50,894 bases of DNA, taken from NCBI GenBank assembly GCA_943333275.1, contig CALQSQ010000035.1, positions 1 through 50,894 of the forward strand, given 5' to 3'. Source of the DNA: Akkermansia muciniphila (GTDB lineage Bacteria; Verrucomicrobiota; Verrucomicrobiia; Verrucomicrobiales; V1-33). Below are positions 1 to 9,379 of this stretch, in pieces; the first letter of the stretch is position 1; each line of letters begins with the position of its first letter. The notes under the pieces are model-generated. The model saw only the letters and a program-made list of their open reading frames with translations. It searched no databases and was not told where the DNA came from. The translations under genes were made by a program, and so were the position numbers.

Positions 1-249
1 ACCCGGAACATTGCCCCCACCGGCCCCCATGGAACCGCCGATGGAGCCGTCCGAGGTGGAACTGGAAGCGCTGCCGTTGGCATTGGTTCCGGCATCACCC
101 TGGCAGGTGGAATTTTCATCGCACAATGGGCAATAGGCCGGCGTGGTCAGCGGCGGAGAGTAGGTGGGCGAAGACCCGGATTGTGCAAACACCGCAATCG
201 CACTTAGCATTAAAAAGGGCAGCGGTGAAAGATTCAGGCGGGTCTTCAT
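1..249 (-). CDS. Exported Ser/Gly-rich protein, 3' end outside window
   Basis: This reading frame starts with ATG at 249 and stays open to the window edge, so only the first 83 residues are seen. It opens with MKTRLNLS, a hydrophobic stretch and an Ala-x-Ala-like site (VFAQ), which reads as a Sec signal peptide. A short CPLCDENSTC segment has a CxxC pair. It is followed by a low-complexity Ser/Gly/Ala tract. The next gene downstream is outside the window. The 330-1034 gene lies 80 bases upstream on the same strand, so the two may be co-transcribed. I do not recognise the family; an extracytoplasmic location is inferred from the signal peptide only. Confidence 0.55.
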   Translation of the reverse strand, partial: MKTRLNLSPLPFLMLSAIAVFAQSGSSPTYSPPLTTPAYCPLCDENSTCQGDAGTNANGSASSSTSDGSIGGSMGAGGGNVPG

Positions 250-329
250 AACAGGATGAAAGTGGAAAGATTTATGAAATAATAAATGGGACTATGGAAT
301 TTTCTGAAACGGGATGGTGTGGCTCAGCG

Positions 330-1034
330 TCATGAATCTTTCGGTGCATAAATCTGCTCCGCCCCAACCCAGAATTCGAGAATCCGGTGCTGCCCGCCGG
401 GAGTATGAAAAATGACACGGTGGTTCCCTTGCTGCGCGGTGGGCGTGAAACGGAAAGAGGCCGTGCGCGCTCCATCCAGTTCCAGTTTGGTACTGCTAAC
501 CACTTCCTGCTCCGTGCCAATCTGCCCGCCATCCTCCTGCCAGACGGCTACGGGAGTTTCCGGCGGGGATTCTGGAAATTCCAAGCGCACTTCCACCGGT
601 TCCTCGGGTCCGAGGAAGACCTTGGGGTATTTCCCGATCTGGTTGGGAGAGCCTTTGAATTTCTTCCCGCTGGCTGAACATTCAAAATAAGCCACAATCT
701 CCTCCCCCCTCACAAAAGGCTTGCCGCTGGGCCAGTCCAGAACGGTGTAGCCATTCTCCACCCGCCGCAGTAATTGCAACAGGGGCGCGGAAACAGGCAC
801 GTTCGGATCCGTGCTGGCAGCAGGCGCATTCGGCTCATTCGCCCCCGGTTGGCCGTTCGCCGATTCCTGATTACCCGGTGGCCGGGAGGATTCTGACAAA
901 GGGGAGCGGGAACCCGGACCGCTAAATTCATGATTCCCCCTTTGATACCAAAACCACAAGCCCACACTGAGAAACGCCAAGCCAATCAATATAATGGTTA
1001 ATTTCCGAGGAGTCTTTCCAGAGGGCATTTTCAT
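330..1034 (-). CDS. Membrane-anchored periplasmic protein of unknown function
   Basis: The protein has a short basic N-terminus (MKMPSGKTPRK) and one hydrophobic segment at about residues 12-28, then a Ser/Pro/Asn-rich linker to about residue 80. A beta-rich domain of about 150 residues follows, containing FVRGEEIVAYFEC and ending YAPKDS. This is the layout of an inner-membrane anchor with a periplasmic domain. An ATG 48 bases upstream (1082) is also in frame, but I chose 1034 because the residues just before the membrane segment then form a normal positive-inside head. Neither start has a clear ribosome binding site. It is probably in an operon with the exported protein that begins at 249. 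Family unknown. Confidence 0.6.
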   Translation of the reverse strand: MKMPSGKTPRKLTIILIGLAFLSVGLWFWYQRGNHEFSGPGSRSPLSESSRPPGNQESANGQPGANEPNAPAASTDPNVPVSAPLLQLLRRVENGYTVLDWPSGKPFVRGEEIVAYFECSASGKKFKGSPNQIGKYPKVFLGPEEPVEVRLEFPESPPETPVAVWQEDGGQIGTEQEVVSSTKLELDGARTASFRFTPTAQQGNHRVIFHTPGGQHRILEFWVGAEQIYAPKDS

Positions 1035-1427
1035 TATTTTGATATATTTTTTGGATCGTATAAAAAATCTCACCAAAGGCAAGAACTATTCATCAGATGG
1101 CCGGACATTGCCTGATTGGCGAGTGGTAATTTATCAGCGGATTATGGAGACACGGAAGGTGTCTAATAACATAAACGTGGGTTGTGCCAAGCTGTGAGGA
1201 AAGGACCTGTGCAGTGGACCCTGGCAATGCCATGCCTCATTGAGGCTGGTTGACAAACTCGTGGAGAATCGGAAACTGCCTGATGGCTTACGTGCATGAC
1301 AAGGAAGGCAGGGCGGCCCGCCTGATCGCTTACCGCAAGGAAAGGTTCGCGGCTGTTTCCCGGGACAGGGTCGGCGCTGGGCTGCACTGTTCCTCAAAAC
1401 AACCGCAGGGTAGGCTGCGCAGGGGGC
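1035..1427. other. Intergenic stretch between element remnant and flanking genes
   Basis: About 390 bases without a convincing gene; short frames on both strands have no recognisable content. A small hairpin with arms AGACAC (1148-1153) and GTGTCT (1159-1164) and a five-base loop is present but has no T-tract. I looked here for a copy of the tRNA-Thr 3' end that would mark the far attachment site of the integrated element and did not see one. Confidence 0.5.
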
Positions 1428-3208
1428 TCAAATCTGCAATTCCACTGTCAGGAATCTTTCCATGCTCCCTTGCCCGCGCCAGGCAAAGTCATGCTGCGCC
1501 ACCTGCCACCAGGCTTCCAGATTCTCCCGATGGTGGGTAAACGTGGCCTGCACCGATGCCTCTGCTTCGATCACAGTCTTGATCGCAGCCTTCTTATCAA
1601 TCGCCTTCTCAAACGCCAGATACCCTGTCCGCTCCGGCTGAAACAACGTTTCCACCTGAAGGCCGAATTTCTTCCTGAGGTTTGCAAACGCCACGCTGGA
1701 AACTTCCGCTTCCGGCACTCCGCCCAGCAAGTGCGCCTGCACGTCTTCTGGCTCGGGGTCAGGTGTGTTGTCCACATAACGACGGATGTTCAGATTGTAG
1801 TCGTGCTGATCCACAATCTCCGCCTTGGTGACGAGTCGGCTGTATTTCGGCAGTTCCAGCTTGTGGGTGAAGACGAAATCGATTTTCTCCGTATCCTCCG
1901 GGCGAAGTTTGTTCTGGTTCTTGCCCTCGGCATACTCACGGTCGGCATTGATGAAGAGCACTTTGTCCCGCAGGGAATCGGGCTTGTTCTTGTTCATCAC
2001 GATGACGCAGGCCGGAATGCCGGTGCCATAAAACAAGCCGGGCGGCAGGCTGATGATGGCCTCGATGACATCGTCCGTGATGAACAACTCGCGAATGAGC
2101 TTCTCCTTCCCACCACGGAACAACACGCCATGCGGCATGACGGTGGCCAGGTGTCCATCAGGCTTCAAACTGGCCAGCATGTGCTGGACGAACATGAGGT
2201 CCGCCTTCTTCCCCGTCTCCGGGCACCACTCACGGAAGCGCGTGGGAAACTTCAGCGTGGCGCGACTGTAGTTCTGCGAGAACGGCGGATTCGCCAGCAC
2301 GCGATCAAATTTCCGCACGGTGTTATGCTCCAAGATGAGCGGATTCTCCAACGTGTCCCCGTTCTCAATCGTAAAGCGGGTAATGTTATGCAGGATCATG
2401 TTCATGACGCAGATGGACCAAACGGTGCCATTGGAATCCTGCCCAAAGAGCGCCAGATCGTTCGGGTCCTGCCCTTGTTCCTCAACATATTGGTGGCTCT
2501 GAATGAGGAAGCCACCAGAACCCATGGTGGGGTCATAAACCTCATGCCCCGCCTGCGGCTTCACAATCTGCACCAGCAGCCGAACGACTTCCCCCGGCGT
2601 GTGGAACTCTCCACCCTTCTTCCCCGCGCTGTCAGCAAAGAATTTGATGAGGTATTCGTAAGCCGCGCCCAGGAGATCGGGGAACTCGAAGTTGTCATTT
2701 ACCAGCACAAACCCCGGCTGGCTGAAGTGGTCCAGCAGGTCCTTCCATTTCTGGTCAGGGATCTTGGTCTTCCCCTTCACGGCATTGAAATCGATGTTGT
2801 TCTTCAGCACCCCAGCCAGCGCATCATTTTCATCCTCCACGGCGGCAATGGCCTTGTTCAGCATATTGCCAATGTCGTGCTTCAAATCCTTCAACGCCGG
2901 GACTTCATCCCCATTCTCATCCGTCCAAGATTCCGACCACCGTGCCCGAATGGGCACAAAGAACGTTTCCCCATAAGTAGCCTTGTCCTCCAGCAATTCC
3001 GCCAACAGCTCCGGCTGATCCCGCAAGTGGGCGTAGTCCTTCTTAATCGTCTCCCGCTTGAGGTCGAATTCGTCCGACAACCGCTTCAAAAACAGCATCC
3101 CAAAGATGAATTCCTTGAACTCCGAGGCATCCATCTTCCCCCAAAAATATCGGCAGACTTGAAGAGGAATGATTCCAGTTGGGAAAGAGTGATTTTTTCG
3201 CGGGTCAT
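1428..3208 (-). pseudogene. hsdM: Type I restriction-modification methylase HsdM, frameshifted and 3'-truncated
   Basis: The body is a classic HsdM: helical N-domain (FKEFIFGMLFLKRLSDEFD), SAM-binding motif DPTMGSGG and the N6-adenine methylase motif NPPF. The normal family start is ATG at 3208, giving MTREKITLSQLESF..., but that frame loses register after SADIFG. One base appears to be missing in a TTTTTGGGGG tract (plus strand 3138-3147), where family members have an ILRGKMDASEF-type sequence. The rest continues in another frame. An in-frame extension to 3365 has no family likeness and is read-through. At the 3' end homology stops after WWQVAQHDFA near 1480, where relatives run on for over 100 residues. 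No hsdS or hsdR is nearby. I infer a decayed remnant carried by the element; a sequencing slip cannot be excluded for the frameshift, but would not explain the missing tail. Confidence 0.75.
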
Positions 3209-3378
3209 TGTCGCTAAATAACCCGGGTATGACTCCGAGAGCAAGGGGCGGTGCTAAATCCCCCCAACTTTTTCGGAAACTGGCTGTCTTCCGGATCTGC
3301 TTTCCAATGGCGCATCCAGTGACCTGATCATAACGAGCCCTTTGATCAGTCTGTGCAGATGACATAGTCTGGCTTCCT

Positions 3379-3792
3379 TCAAACGCTGATGCCGTGAATA
3401 GTCATGGCCGGCTGTGGGGCGTCGGGGTCTTCGGGTCGCTGATCGGGGTGATTGAGCAGGCGGTCGATCAATTCCAGGAGGCGCAAATCATCGCCGACGG
3501 ATTTGGTTTTCCGGGTGCGGAGTCGTTCAAATGCTTCCCGGCGGAGGTCGCGGAGGAGGAGCATTTTCTCCTCGCGCCATTTCTGGTCGTCGGACAGTAG
3601 GGAATCAAGCCTCTTTTTGATGCGGGGAAGCTGGCGGGTGGCGCTATTGATCTCCCTGGCGGTGTGGCCGCGCTCCCGAAGATGACGGGCAAAGGGCTGG
3701 CGTAACTGGATAGATTCCAGATAAGCGGCGTCCCATTTCCCGAACTGGCGGCGAAAGGAGAGGGGTGGGTTCCGGGTGCTGGTGACGTTCAT
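3379..3792 (-). CDS. Small basic helical protein of unknown function in the integrated element
   Basis: From ATG at 3792 the product is about 137 residues, rich in Arg, Lys and Glu and predicted by eye to be largely helical (RQLPRIKKRLDSLL..., REEKMLLLRDLRREAFERLR). A start at 3849 is equally open and would add 19 residues rich in Ser, Arg and Gln; neither start has a good ribosome binding site. It lies downstream of the primase-helicase gene and the repeat cluster, and upstream of the broken hsdM, in the same direction. Its charge and place suggest a nucleic-acid-associated accessory protein, but this is inference and no family is recognised. Confidence 0.5.
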   Translation of the reverse strand: MNVTSTRNPPLSFRRQFGKWDAAYLESIQLRQPFARHLRERGHTAREINSATRQLPRIKKRLDSLLSDDQKWREEKMLLLRDLRREAFERLRTRKTKSVGDDLRLLELIDRLLNHPDQRPEDPDAPQPAMTIHGISV

Positions 3793-3890
3793 CTGTCTGT
3801 GGGGTTGAGTTTGATTGCTTCGAGAACTGCTTCTAGGAAAATGCGGCACGAATTAGAAGGCAGGCCGCAAAGCGCTGAAACGTTGAAAAG

Positions 3891-4095
3891 GTGACACCGT
3901 GACGAGCAAAAAGTGAAACCAGCGGAGAAGCGCGGTATCTGAGAGGCAAGGCGGTGTGGTGTGAGTCTTTTCATTAGATTTTTGTAAATGTTTTGGAGAA
4001 TCAAGTGTCACGGTGTCACTAATGCCCCCGCCGCGTTGCTTGTTTTAAGTTTGTGATTCAGCATGGTTTTAGAAATTAGGGGACACGGTGTCACT
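3891..4095. repeat. Three 12-bp iteron-like copies around an AT-rich spacer; candidate replication origin
   Basis: GTGACACCGTGAC at 3891-3903 is the exact inverted complement of GTCACGGTGTCAC at 4007-4019. A third copy of the core CACGGTGTCACT lies at 4084-4095, inside the last codons of the primase gene. Between the first two copies is an AT-rich stretch at about 3961-4003. The second copy is itself doubled in part (GTGTCAC G GTGTCAC). In phage satellites such as the SaPIs, the origin lies next to the 3' end of the rep gene and is built from short iterons flanking an AT-rich segment. The position here matches that plan. Function as an origin is inferred. Confidence 0.5.
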
Positions 4096-6480
4096 CTCCG
4101 TTTCCGTATTTTGAGAGCCGACACTAGCTAGTCGGATTTCCCAAGTGCGGGCAGTGTTGGTGCGGTGATTCTCCACAACGATTCCCAGTAGATTTTTCTT
4201 GGCTGCGATCTTGCCCAAATAGTTGCCGCAGGCGTTGAACCATTTCAGCAAATCCCGGGCATCGGTTTTGGTTTTGTGGTTTTCCAGAAGTTCAGCTCTC
4301 AATGCTGCTGCCGTTCCTCGCCACGACGTCAAATCCGTGTCGAGTAGCCAGTGACCAATCATTTCAGCCAAATGGTTTTCTGGTGCAAGTTCCGTAAGGG
4401 ATTCCACAAGGGTCGGATGGTGCCATGCCTTGACACCGAAGCGGTCGCAGTGATGCGCTGGCGAAGGAAGGTGATGCAGCAGGAAATGGAGGTAGGCGGG
4501 CATTTCCTGAGCTACGATGCGCATCATTTCTGCCCACTCATCTCCGGTTCGGCTGGGCATTGGCCAGATGAATCGAGACGCTCGAAGGAGAATGAGCTTG
4601 TCGGAAATATCATCCGCGAGCGGTGGAATGACAAGCAACCGCTCCGGTTCATCGTTCAAACTGATACTTAGTCGCCACCAAGGTCGGAGATTAACGATCT
4701 GCCTTCCTTTGCCATGACAGGGCTGAAATTGATTCACGGAAACACGCTTCAGATTTGCCCCCAAGGCGTTTCGAGATTTGATGTCGGTGTCGCTATGTTC
4801 ATCCTCAAGCATGAGATGCTCAGCGCCGAACAGATCGGAATTGAAATCGGTGCGCCCTTGCATGAAAAGAGCCGCCTTCGCACTACGTCCACCGAGTAAA
4901 GGGGTGATGATTTCATTCTGGAGCACGCTTTTGCCGCAGCCCGGCGGTCCGGCGAAGGCGATTGCCTGTCCTGGCCGTGGCTTTTTTTCATAGAGGGAAC
5001 GGACGGCTGACGCAAGCCATCCTTGAAAGGTGAACTCCTGAGCGGGGCCGTGGGTTTCCTCGCTCGCAACAAACAGTCCGTGGATGATGGCCCTGATAGT
5101 TGGAAAGTCTCCTTGTTGGGGTCGGACTAAATTGGGTGAATCGGTGACAAGCCCTCGGATTCCATTTTCACAAAAGAATCCAGCTTCTCTTCCGGCAAGT
5201 GGCCCGCAGAATTGAACGTCGCAATGATTCACGATGCGCAACATTTCTGCTTCGACCGGACCAATCATTTCATCGTCTTGCACCTTTGGGCGGAATCCAC
5301 TGGCGCGGACGATTCGTTTGAATCCGCTTTCATTGTGAGCAAGCCAACGTCCGCCGTTATTGAGCACTAAGTATTGCTTCCGATCTGAGTCATAGAAGGC
5401 GTCGATTTGCGCGGGCGGTTCCTCTCGGTCCCCATCTTTACCAGGCTTCTTTGTTTTGGCGGGAGCAGTCTCTTTCTCTTGGCAGACTTGCTTCTCGGTC
5501 AGGCGCAACCGTGCTTCTGAAATCTCGGGATCTTCGGGCTGATCGGATCGAAAGACTTCGGATGGATCGAAACCAGAAATGCAGAGTGCTTTTCCTAAGT
5601 CGCTCGCTTCTGGAGGCGGCACCCAGATTGCTGCCGTGACATCGCAGCCAGCTAAGGAGGCTTGCCACCTTATAGCGGCATCTGCACCTGCCTTACCCCT
5701 GTCTGCGGCAATGATGACCTGCCTGCCTCTCAAGAGGGTGAGTTCCCTTTCCGTCATTTTCGAGGATGCTGAATTCGCGGCGAAAGGAATCCACCCTTCT
5801 TGCTTCGCAAGGGTGATAGCCTGTCGCGCCTCCAAGAGACCAATGCAGCCCTCGATAAGTAGCACGGAGGCGTCAGGGTGCTTTTCCAACAGGCAATAGC
5901 CGAACCAGCTTCCTTTGCTGCCTGGGAGATTTATGTCCTTTTGGGCGCTCCCATCCGACAGCCTCAAAGGCTGGCCGTCCACTCTGCGAATCTGGGCAAA
6001 CGTGCCCTCCGTGAAAACATAGCACTCTCCATGCTTAGGGTGTTGGGTGAATTGTAGCAAGCCCTCGTGAGAAGCTGGTATGAGGGAACGCACGTCAAGA
6101 TGCCGAAGGTTGGCAAGCGCTCGCAGATCGCGCAAGCCGGGGCTTCTAAACTCTGGCCACTTGGCCCGGGTAGCGGCGGCTTCATCCGGGCATGAGGGTG
6201 CGGGCTTGGCAGGCTGGTCATTGGCCAGCAAGTAACCAGCGGGCTTGGTGGATCTACCTGCATCCTGAATCTTGTGCCGTAAGTCTGCTGCGTTCCACGG
6301 GGGTTGTGCATGGGTGGCATTCCATTCGCTGAGCAGTTCCAAAGTGGCATCCTCCGAGAGGTCGAAACCACATCGGAGAGCAAGGGCCACGTTGAAGATT
6401 GCGGTATGGCCGCCACTCCCCTCGATGCTCTGCGGCATCGTCGCAATGTAACGCCTAGCGCGTTCCTGGATGGGCATCAT
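4069..6480 (-). CDS. Element-encoded primase-helicase (Toprim plus P-loop ATPase)
   Basis: This 803-residue replication protein has three parts. Residues about 1-75 resemble the helical domain found next to primase-polymerases (HTAIFNVALALRCGF). A Toprim-like core follows, with VLLIEG at 206-211 and an acidic DRG motif near 258. A C-terminal superfamily-3-like helicase has Walker A GPPGCGKS at 511-518 and Walker B LMLEDE at 556-561. Such primase-helicase proteins start replication of satellites, prophages and plasmids. The gene sits in the minus-strand series integrase - unknown - AlpA-like - primase. Its last codons contain one of three iteron-like repeats, which supports an origin just downstream. 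Start is ATG at 6480; ATG at 6477 is as likely. Confidence 0.85.
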   Translation of the reverse strand: MMPIQERARRYIATMPQSIEGSGGHTAIFNVALALRCGFDLSEDATLELLSEWNATHAQPPWNAADLRHKIQDAGRSTKPAGYLLANDQPAKPAPSCPDEAAATRAKWPEFRSPGLRDLRALANLRHLDVRSLIPASHEGLLQFTQHPKHGECYVFTEGTFAQIRRVDGQPLRLSDGSAQKDINLPGSKGSWFGYCLLEKHPDASVLLIEGCIGLLEARQAITLAKQEGWIPFAANSASSKMTERELTLLRGRQVIIAADRGKAGADAAIRWQASLAGCDVTAAIWVPPPEASDLGKALCISGFDPSEVFRSDQPEDPEISEARLRLTEKQVCQEKETAPAKTKKPGKDGDREEPPAQIDAFYDSDRKQYLVLNNGGRWLAHNESGFKRIVRASGFRPKVQDDEMIGPVEAEMLRIVNHCDVQFCGPLAGREAGFFCENGIRGLVTDSPNLVRPQQGDFPTIRAIIHGLFVASEETHGPAQEFTFQGWLASAVRSLYEKKPRPGQAIAFAGPPGCGKSVLQNEIITPLLGGRSAKAALFMQGRTDFNSDLFGAEHLMLEDEHSDTDIKSRNALGANLKRVSVNQFQPCHGKGRQIVNLRPWWRLSISLNDEPERLLVIPPLADDISDKLILLRASRFIWPMPSRTGDEWAEMMRIVAQEMPAYLHFLLHHLPSPAHHCDRFGVKAWHHPTLVESLTELAPENHLAEMIGHWLLDTDLTSWRGTAAALRAELLENHKTKTDARDLLKWFNACGNYLGKIAAKKNLLGIVVENHRTNTARTWEIRLASVGSQNTETESDTVSPNF

Positions 6481-6602
6481 ATCGTGTTCCTCCTACTTTC
6501 TGTAGTCGTGACAGGTCTTGCCTAGGTGCCAATCGCTCGAAGGTCTGGAAATGTTGCTTAGCAAATGGCAACTTTCCTTCCAGCGCTGCACGTCGGCGGG
6601 AT

Positions 6603-6887
6603 TTATTTGGCAGCGATATTCCGGCGACGGGCGGGCGTTGCAATCTCTGCAAGGGTAGGAACCCGGCAGCTTTCGAGATAGTTCTCAATATCCGAAGTGG
6701 TGAACTTGACCAGACGCCCCACACGACGGAAGGAGATTTTCCTCCCGTAGAAAAGCGCCTCCAACGAGCGCTGAGAAATGCCTAGGCGCCTGGCGGCTTC
6801 CTGCTTGCCGAAGACGTGACTAGGGGTGGCTGCTAGGTTCTGAGTCGCGGTTGCGGCTCCCAGTGGGATTGACGGTTGTGGATTCAT
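6603..6887 (-). CDS. AlpA/excisionase-type helix-turn-helix protein
   Basis: A 94-residue protein with a single MerR-like winged helix (HTH_17, excisionase class): FGKQEAARRLGISQRSLEAL, then FRRVGRLVKFTTSDIENYLES at about residues 28-73. Proteins of this type act as recombination directionality factors or as activators of integrase and replication genes in P4-like satellites and integrative elements. It lies between the 266-residue unknown gene and the primase-helicase, all on one strand, which fits control of excision or of the primase. The first 25 residues are a low-complexity leader; a later start cannot be excluded. Confidence in the fold is high; its exact role is inferred. Confidence 0.8.
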   Translation of the reverse strand: MNPQPSIPLGAATATQNLAATPSHVFGKQEAARRLGISQRSLEALFYGRKISFRRVGRLVKFTTSDIENYLESCRVPTLAEIATPARRRNIAAK

Positions 6888-6943
6888 ATTTCCACAACAT
6901 GGGGGATGCTTGGAATGAATGGCCTCGCGTCAGTTGGGAATTC

Positions 6944-7744
6944 TCAATGTTGACCCTTTTTTGAGTTCCGAATCATCCCTGGACCACGAGACTGCACGGC
7001 ATCTGGAAGTCCTGCCAAGCCGCTGTCCTTCAATATTTTCGATAGATCAAAGTCACGGAATGATCGGTCGGTGATGTGCTCTCGCACCATCTTTTTGGTT
7101 GGAAGCTTTCTGTTCGCGCCAACCAGGTAGGAAAATGCGTCCAGCACGCTCCGTGCTTTCGGATGGGCGGTGCCGTAGGAAGATTGGGGCTTCCGCTTTA
7201 GCGCGTTTGAAGCGGCGCGAAAGAGGTCGGCATCCTTTCTGTTCATGGCTTGTTTTACAAACTCGTAGCAGCGCTCCGCTTTCCATTTTTCATTTTTCAA
7301 AAACTCCTCTGGATTCAGTTTTTCCGGGAAGGAGATCTCCATCATCGCAAACAGGTGCTGCACTGCGAGCCGTGGTGCTAGGCTTTCGGCTTGATAGCCT
7401 GCATGTTCGTCGGGAGTGCCCATCCAGATCCGCAGGCGATGGATCGTTTTGTCGAGTGCATCCCAGACTTGGAAAAAATTCTTCACGGTGGTCGGGCGAT
7501 CATTGGAGCACACGGCTTGCCATTCCTCCAGAGTCTGGGGGTAGCGCCAGCGAGCAGGTTTATCCGCGTGGATCTTTAGGTAAGCCCATTCGTGGGTTGC
7601 ATTGGGCTCCACTCGGAACTGCTCGAGGTATTCTTCCACCAGTCCAAGGTATGGATTTACGGGTCCCTGATAAGCCGCTCCAGGATTCGGTGGCGCAGTT
7701 TCCATTTTGGAAGGTTTGGTCTTCGATGGATGCTTCTTTGGCAT
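6944..7744 (-). CDS. Unknown protein of the integrated element, coupled to integrase
   Basis: A 266-residue soluble protein with a Lys/Pro/Ser-rich N-terminus (MPKKHPSKTKPSK) and a long helical body containing several Trp-rich segments (EWQAVCSND, WDALDKTIHRLRIWMG). No signal peptide, membrane segment or catalytic motif is visible. It starts four bases after the integrase stop codon, so the two are probably translated together. Its conserved position between integrase and excisionase-like gene suggests a role in element maintenance or recombination. I do not recognise the family. Confidence 0.65.
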   Translation of the reverse strand: MPKKHPSKTKPSKMETAPPNPGAAYQGPVNPYLGLVEEYLEQFRVEPNATHEWAYLKIHADKPARWRYPQTLEEWQAVCSNDRPTTVKNFFQVWDALDKTIHRLRIWMGTPDEHAGYQAESLAPRLAVQHLFAMMEISFPEKLNPEEFLKNEKWKAERCYEFVKQAMNRKDADLFRAASNALKRKPQSSYGTAHPKARSVLDAFSYLVGANRKLPTKKMVREHITDRSFRDFDLSKILKDSGLAGLPDAVQSRGPGMIRNSKKGQH

Positions 7745-7747
7745 GGT

Positions 7748-9022
7748 CTAGGCTGACTTGGATTTAAGCGCGATGATCTTCGACTTGGTTCCCGGCGGGG
7801 TAATTTTCCAATACGCTTCCGCATCCTCGCGGGGCAAGGCGCGGTAGTAGTGCTTACGGTGGACCTTCGGATCGTGGCCCAGCCAGTGAGAAACTTTGCT
7901 AACGTCCTCGTGGATCGTGGACCAATTCGATGCCGCAGTATGACGCATGGCATCCTTGACCCATGAGGCTTCCAGCGTTGCAAGTTCCTCGTTGCCGCTG
8001 GCCTTGAGCAGCTTGTCCGCCTCCTGCCTGGTGGCCTCAAATAGACCTCGGAAATTATCCTGCGGTGTGACGTGTCCCGTTTTCTGGACGTGGGGCGTGA
8101 GCCATGCAGCGAGGTTAGGCTCGATGGGCACAAAGCGCCCTCCGCTCTCCTTCTGATTGTGGGCGGCCCGAATGAAAATGCGCAGCTTGCCCAAATCGAC
8201 ATCCGGCCATTGCAGGCGCTCGCACTCGGTGGGACGGAGGCCGGCAAAGCAACAAATGGCAAAGTAGGGAACCATGGCTGGAGGGGCGGCAGCCAGCAGG
8301 GCTCGCACCTGGACGTTGGCCAAAATGCTGACATCACGGGCCGATTGTCTGGCGCTCTGCACTTTGCCCACGGGATTGGTGGAGAGGTATTCCCGGCGCT
8401 CCCCATGGGCAAAAATGGCGCTGAGAACACGGCGGTAAGCGTTGTAACTGGCAGGGGTAAGTTTCAGAGCCCGCAAAGCCTCCTCCAAAGCCTTGGGAGT
8501 GATCTGGCAGGCCAGGAGAGAACCGAACGCCTCCCCCATCCTGCCGCTCACCGCTTTGATCTGACGCAGGTAGGCGGCACTGAAGGAGTCCCGGCGCTTA
8601 ACCCCAATGAATTCCTCGGCAAGAGCCCCAAAGGTCACGCTGACGGCTTTCTCCCGCAGACTGGCAGCATAGAACCGGGCGGCATCTAAAAGGGCCGTGG
8701 GATGGCTGGCGAACTCCCCCAGCGCTCCAATGGCCTCAATCCATCCCTCGGTGACTGCGAGCACGGAAACATTGAACGGGGCGAGCAATTCCTCCGACAG
8801 GACCGCTTCCCGGCGCGTTTGAGGGGAAAGGAGGATCTGTTTCGCACCGTGTTCCTGCCGCTTGGTACGCAGGATCTCCGCGAAGCCTTTGGCCTCGTCA
8901 CGGGAGGCAAAAAACTTCTGCATTCGGGCTCCGGTTTCGGAGAAATTGGCGGGAATATCGAGCAGCCAGGGCTTGGCTCGGCCTTTGATTTTCCTCACAT
9001 TGAATTGGGCTGGTCTCGGCAT
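7748..9022 (-). CDS. int: Tyrosine-family site-specific integrase
   Basis: A 424-residue phage-type integrase. The N-terminal half holds an arm/core-binding region (SAM-like helices around residues 110-220). The catalytic domain shows AGLRPTE with Arg263, DAMRHTAAS with Arg360, SHWLGH and the nucleophile region HRKHYY with Tyr392/393. The usual His of the HxxR box is not in its normal place, a variation seen in several integrase subfamilies. The gene begins about 100 bases from the 3' end of tRNA-Thr and points away from it, the standard geometry for an element integrated in a tRNA 3' end. It would catalyse insertion and, with the AlpA-like protein, excision. Confidence 0.92.
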   Translation of the reverse strand: MPRPAQFNVRKIKGRAKPWLLDIPANFSETGARMQKFFASRDEAKGFAEILRTKRQEHGAKQILLSPQTRREAVLSEELLAPFNVSVLAVTEGWIEAIGALGEFASHPTALLDAARFYAASLREKAVSVTFGALAEEFIGVKRRDSFSAAYLRQIKAVSGRMGEAFGSLLACQITPKALEEALRALKLTPASYNAYRRVLSAIFAHGERREYLSTNPVGKVQSARQSARDVSILANVQVRALLAAAPPAMVPYFAICCFAGLRPTECERLQWPDVDLGKLRIFIRAAHNQKESGGRFVPIEPNLAAWLTPHVQKTGHVTPQDNFRGLFEATRQEADKLLKASGNEELATLEASWVKDAMRHTAASNWSTIHEDVSKVSHWLGHDPKVHRKHYYRALPREDAEAYWKITPPGTKSKIIALKSKSA

Positions 9023-9124
9023 AAAAAAGCGGGGGTTTCGTCTGGTATAGTGACCTAGTAGTGACTAAACTGCAAGAACCAATCTCGCAATGACCCGCAT
9101 ATCCCCGCAACTCCTTGATACTTA

Positions 9125-9199
<75 letters not shown>

Positions 9200-9379
9200 G
9201 CAGGAATGTTCGCCTCCGATGGGTAGAGTGTCTGGCGGGTTTCTCAAGCCTTATTTCCGCGCCGGGAGGAGGGCTGGAGGGAATTCCGGGTCAAAACTGT
9301 AACTTTTCCTTTTCCATTGCGCGCAAATAGCATGAGATTACAATCTCCGTCCCCTCCCTACCGTGCCCCCTCCTTCTAA

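Noticed and set aside
1470..3221. Long plus-strand open frame opposite hsdM
   Set aside because: It is the antisense shadow of hsdM: no domain, composition of a mirrored coding frame, and the minus-strand protein is clearly HsdM.
1..4068. Far attachment site (attR) of the tRNA-Thr element
   Set aside because: I scanned for a copy of the tRNA 3' end such as GTGTCGGACTTGAAC and saw none; the site may be degenerate, shorter, or outside the window.
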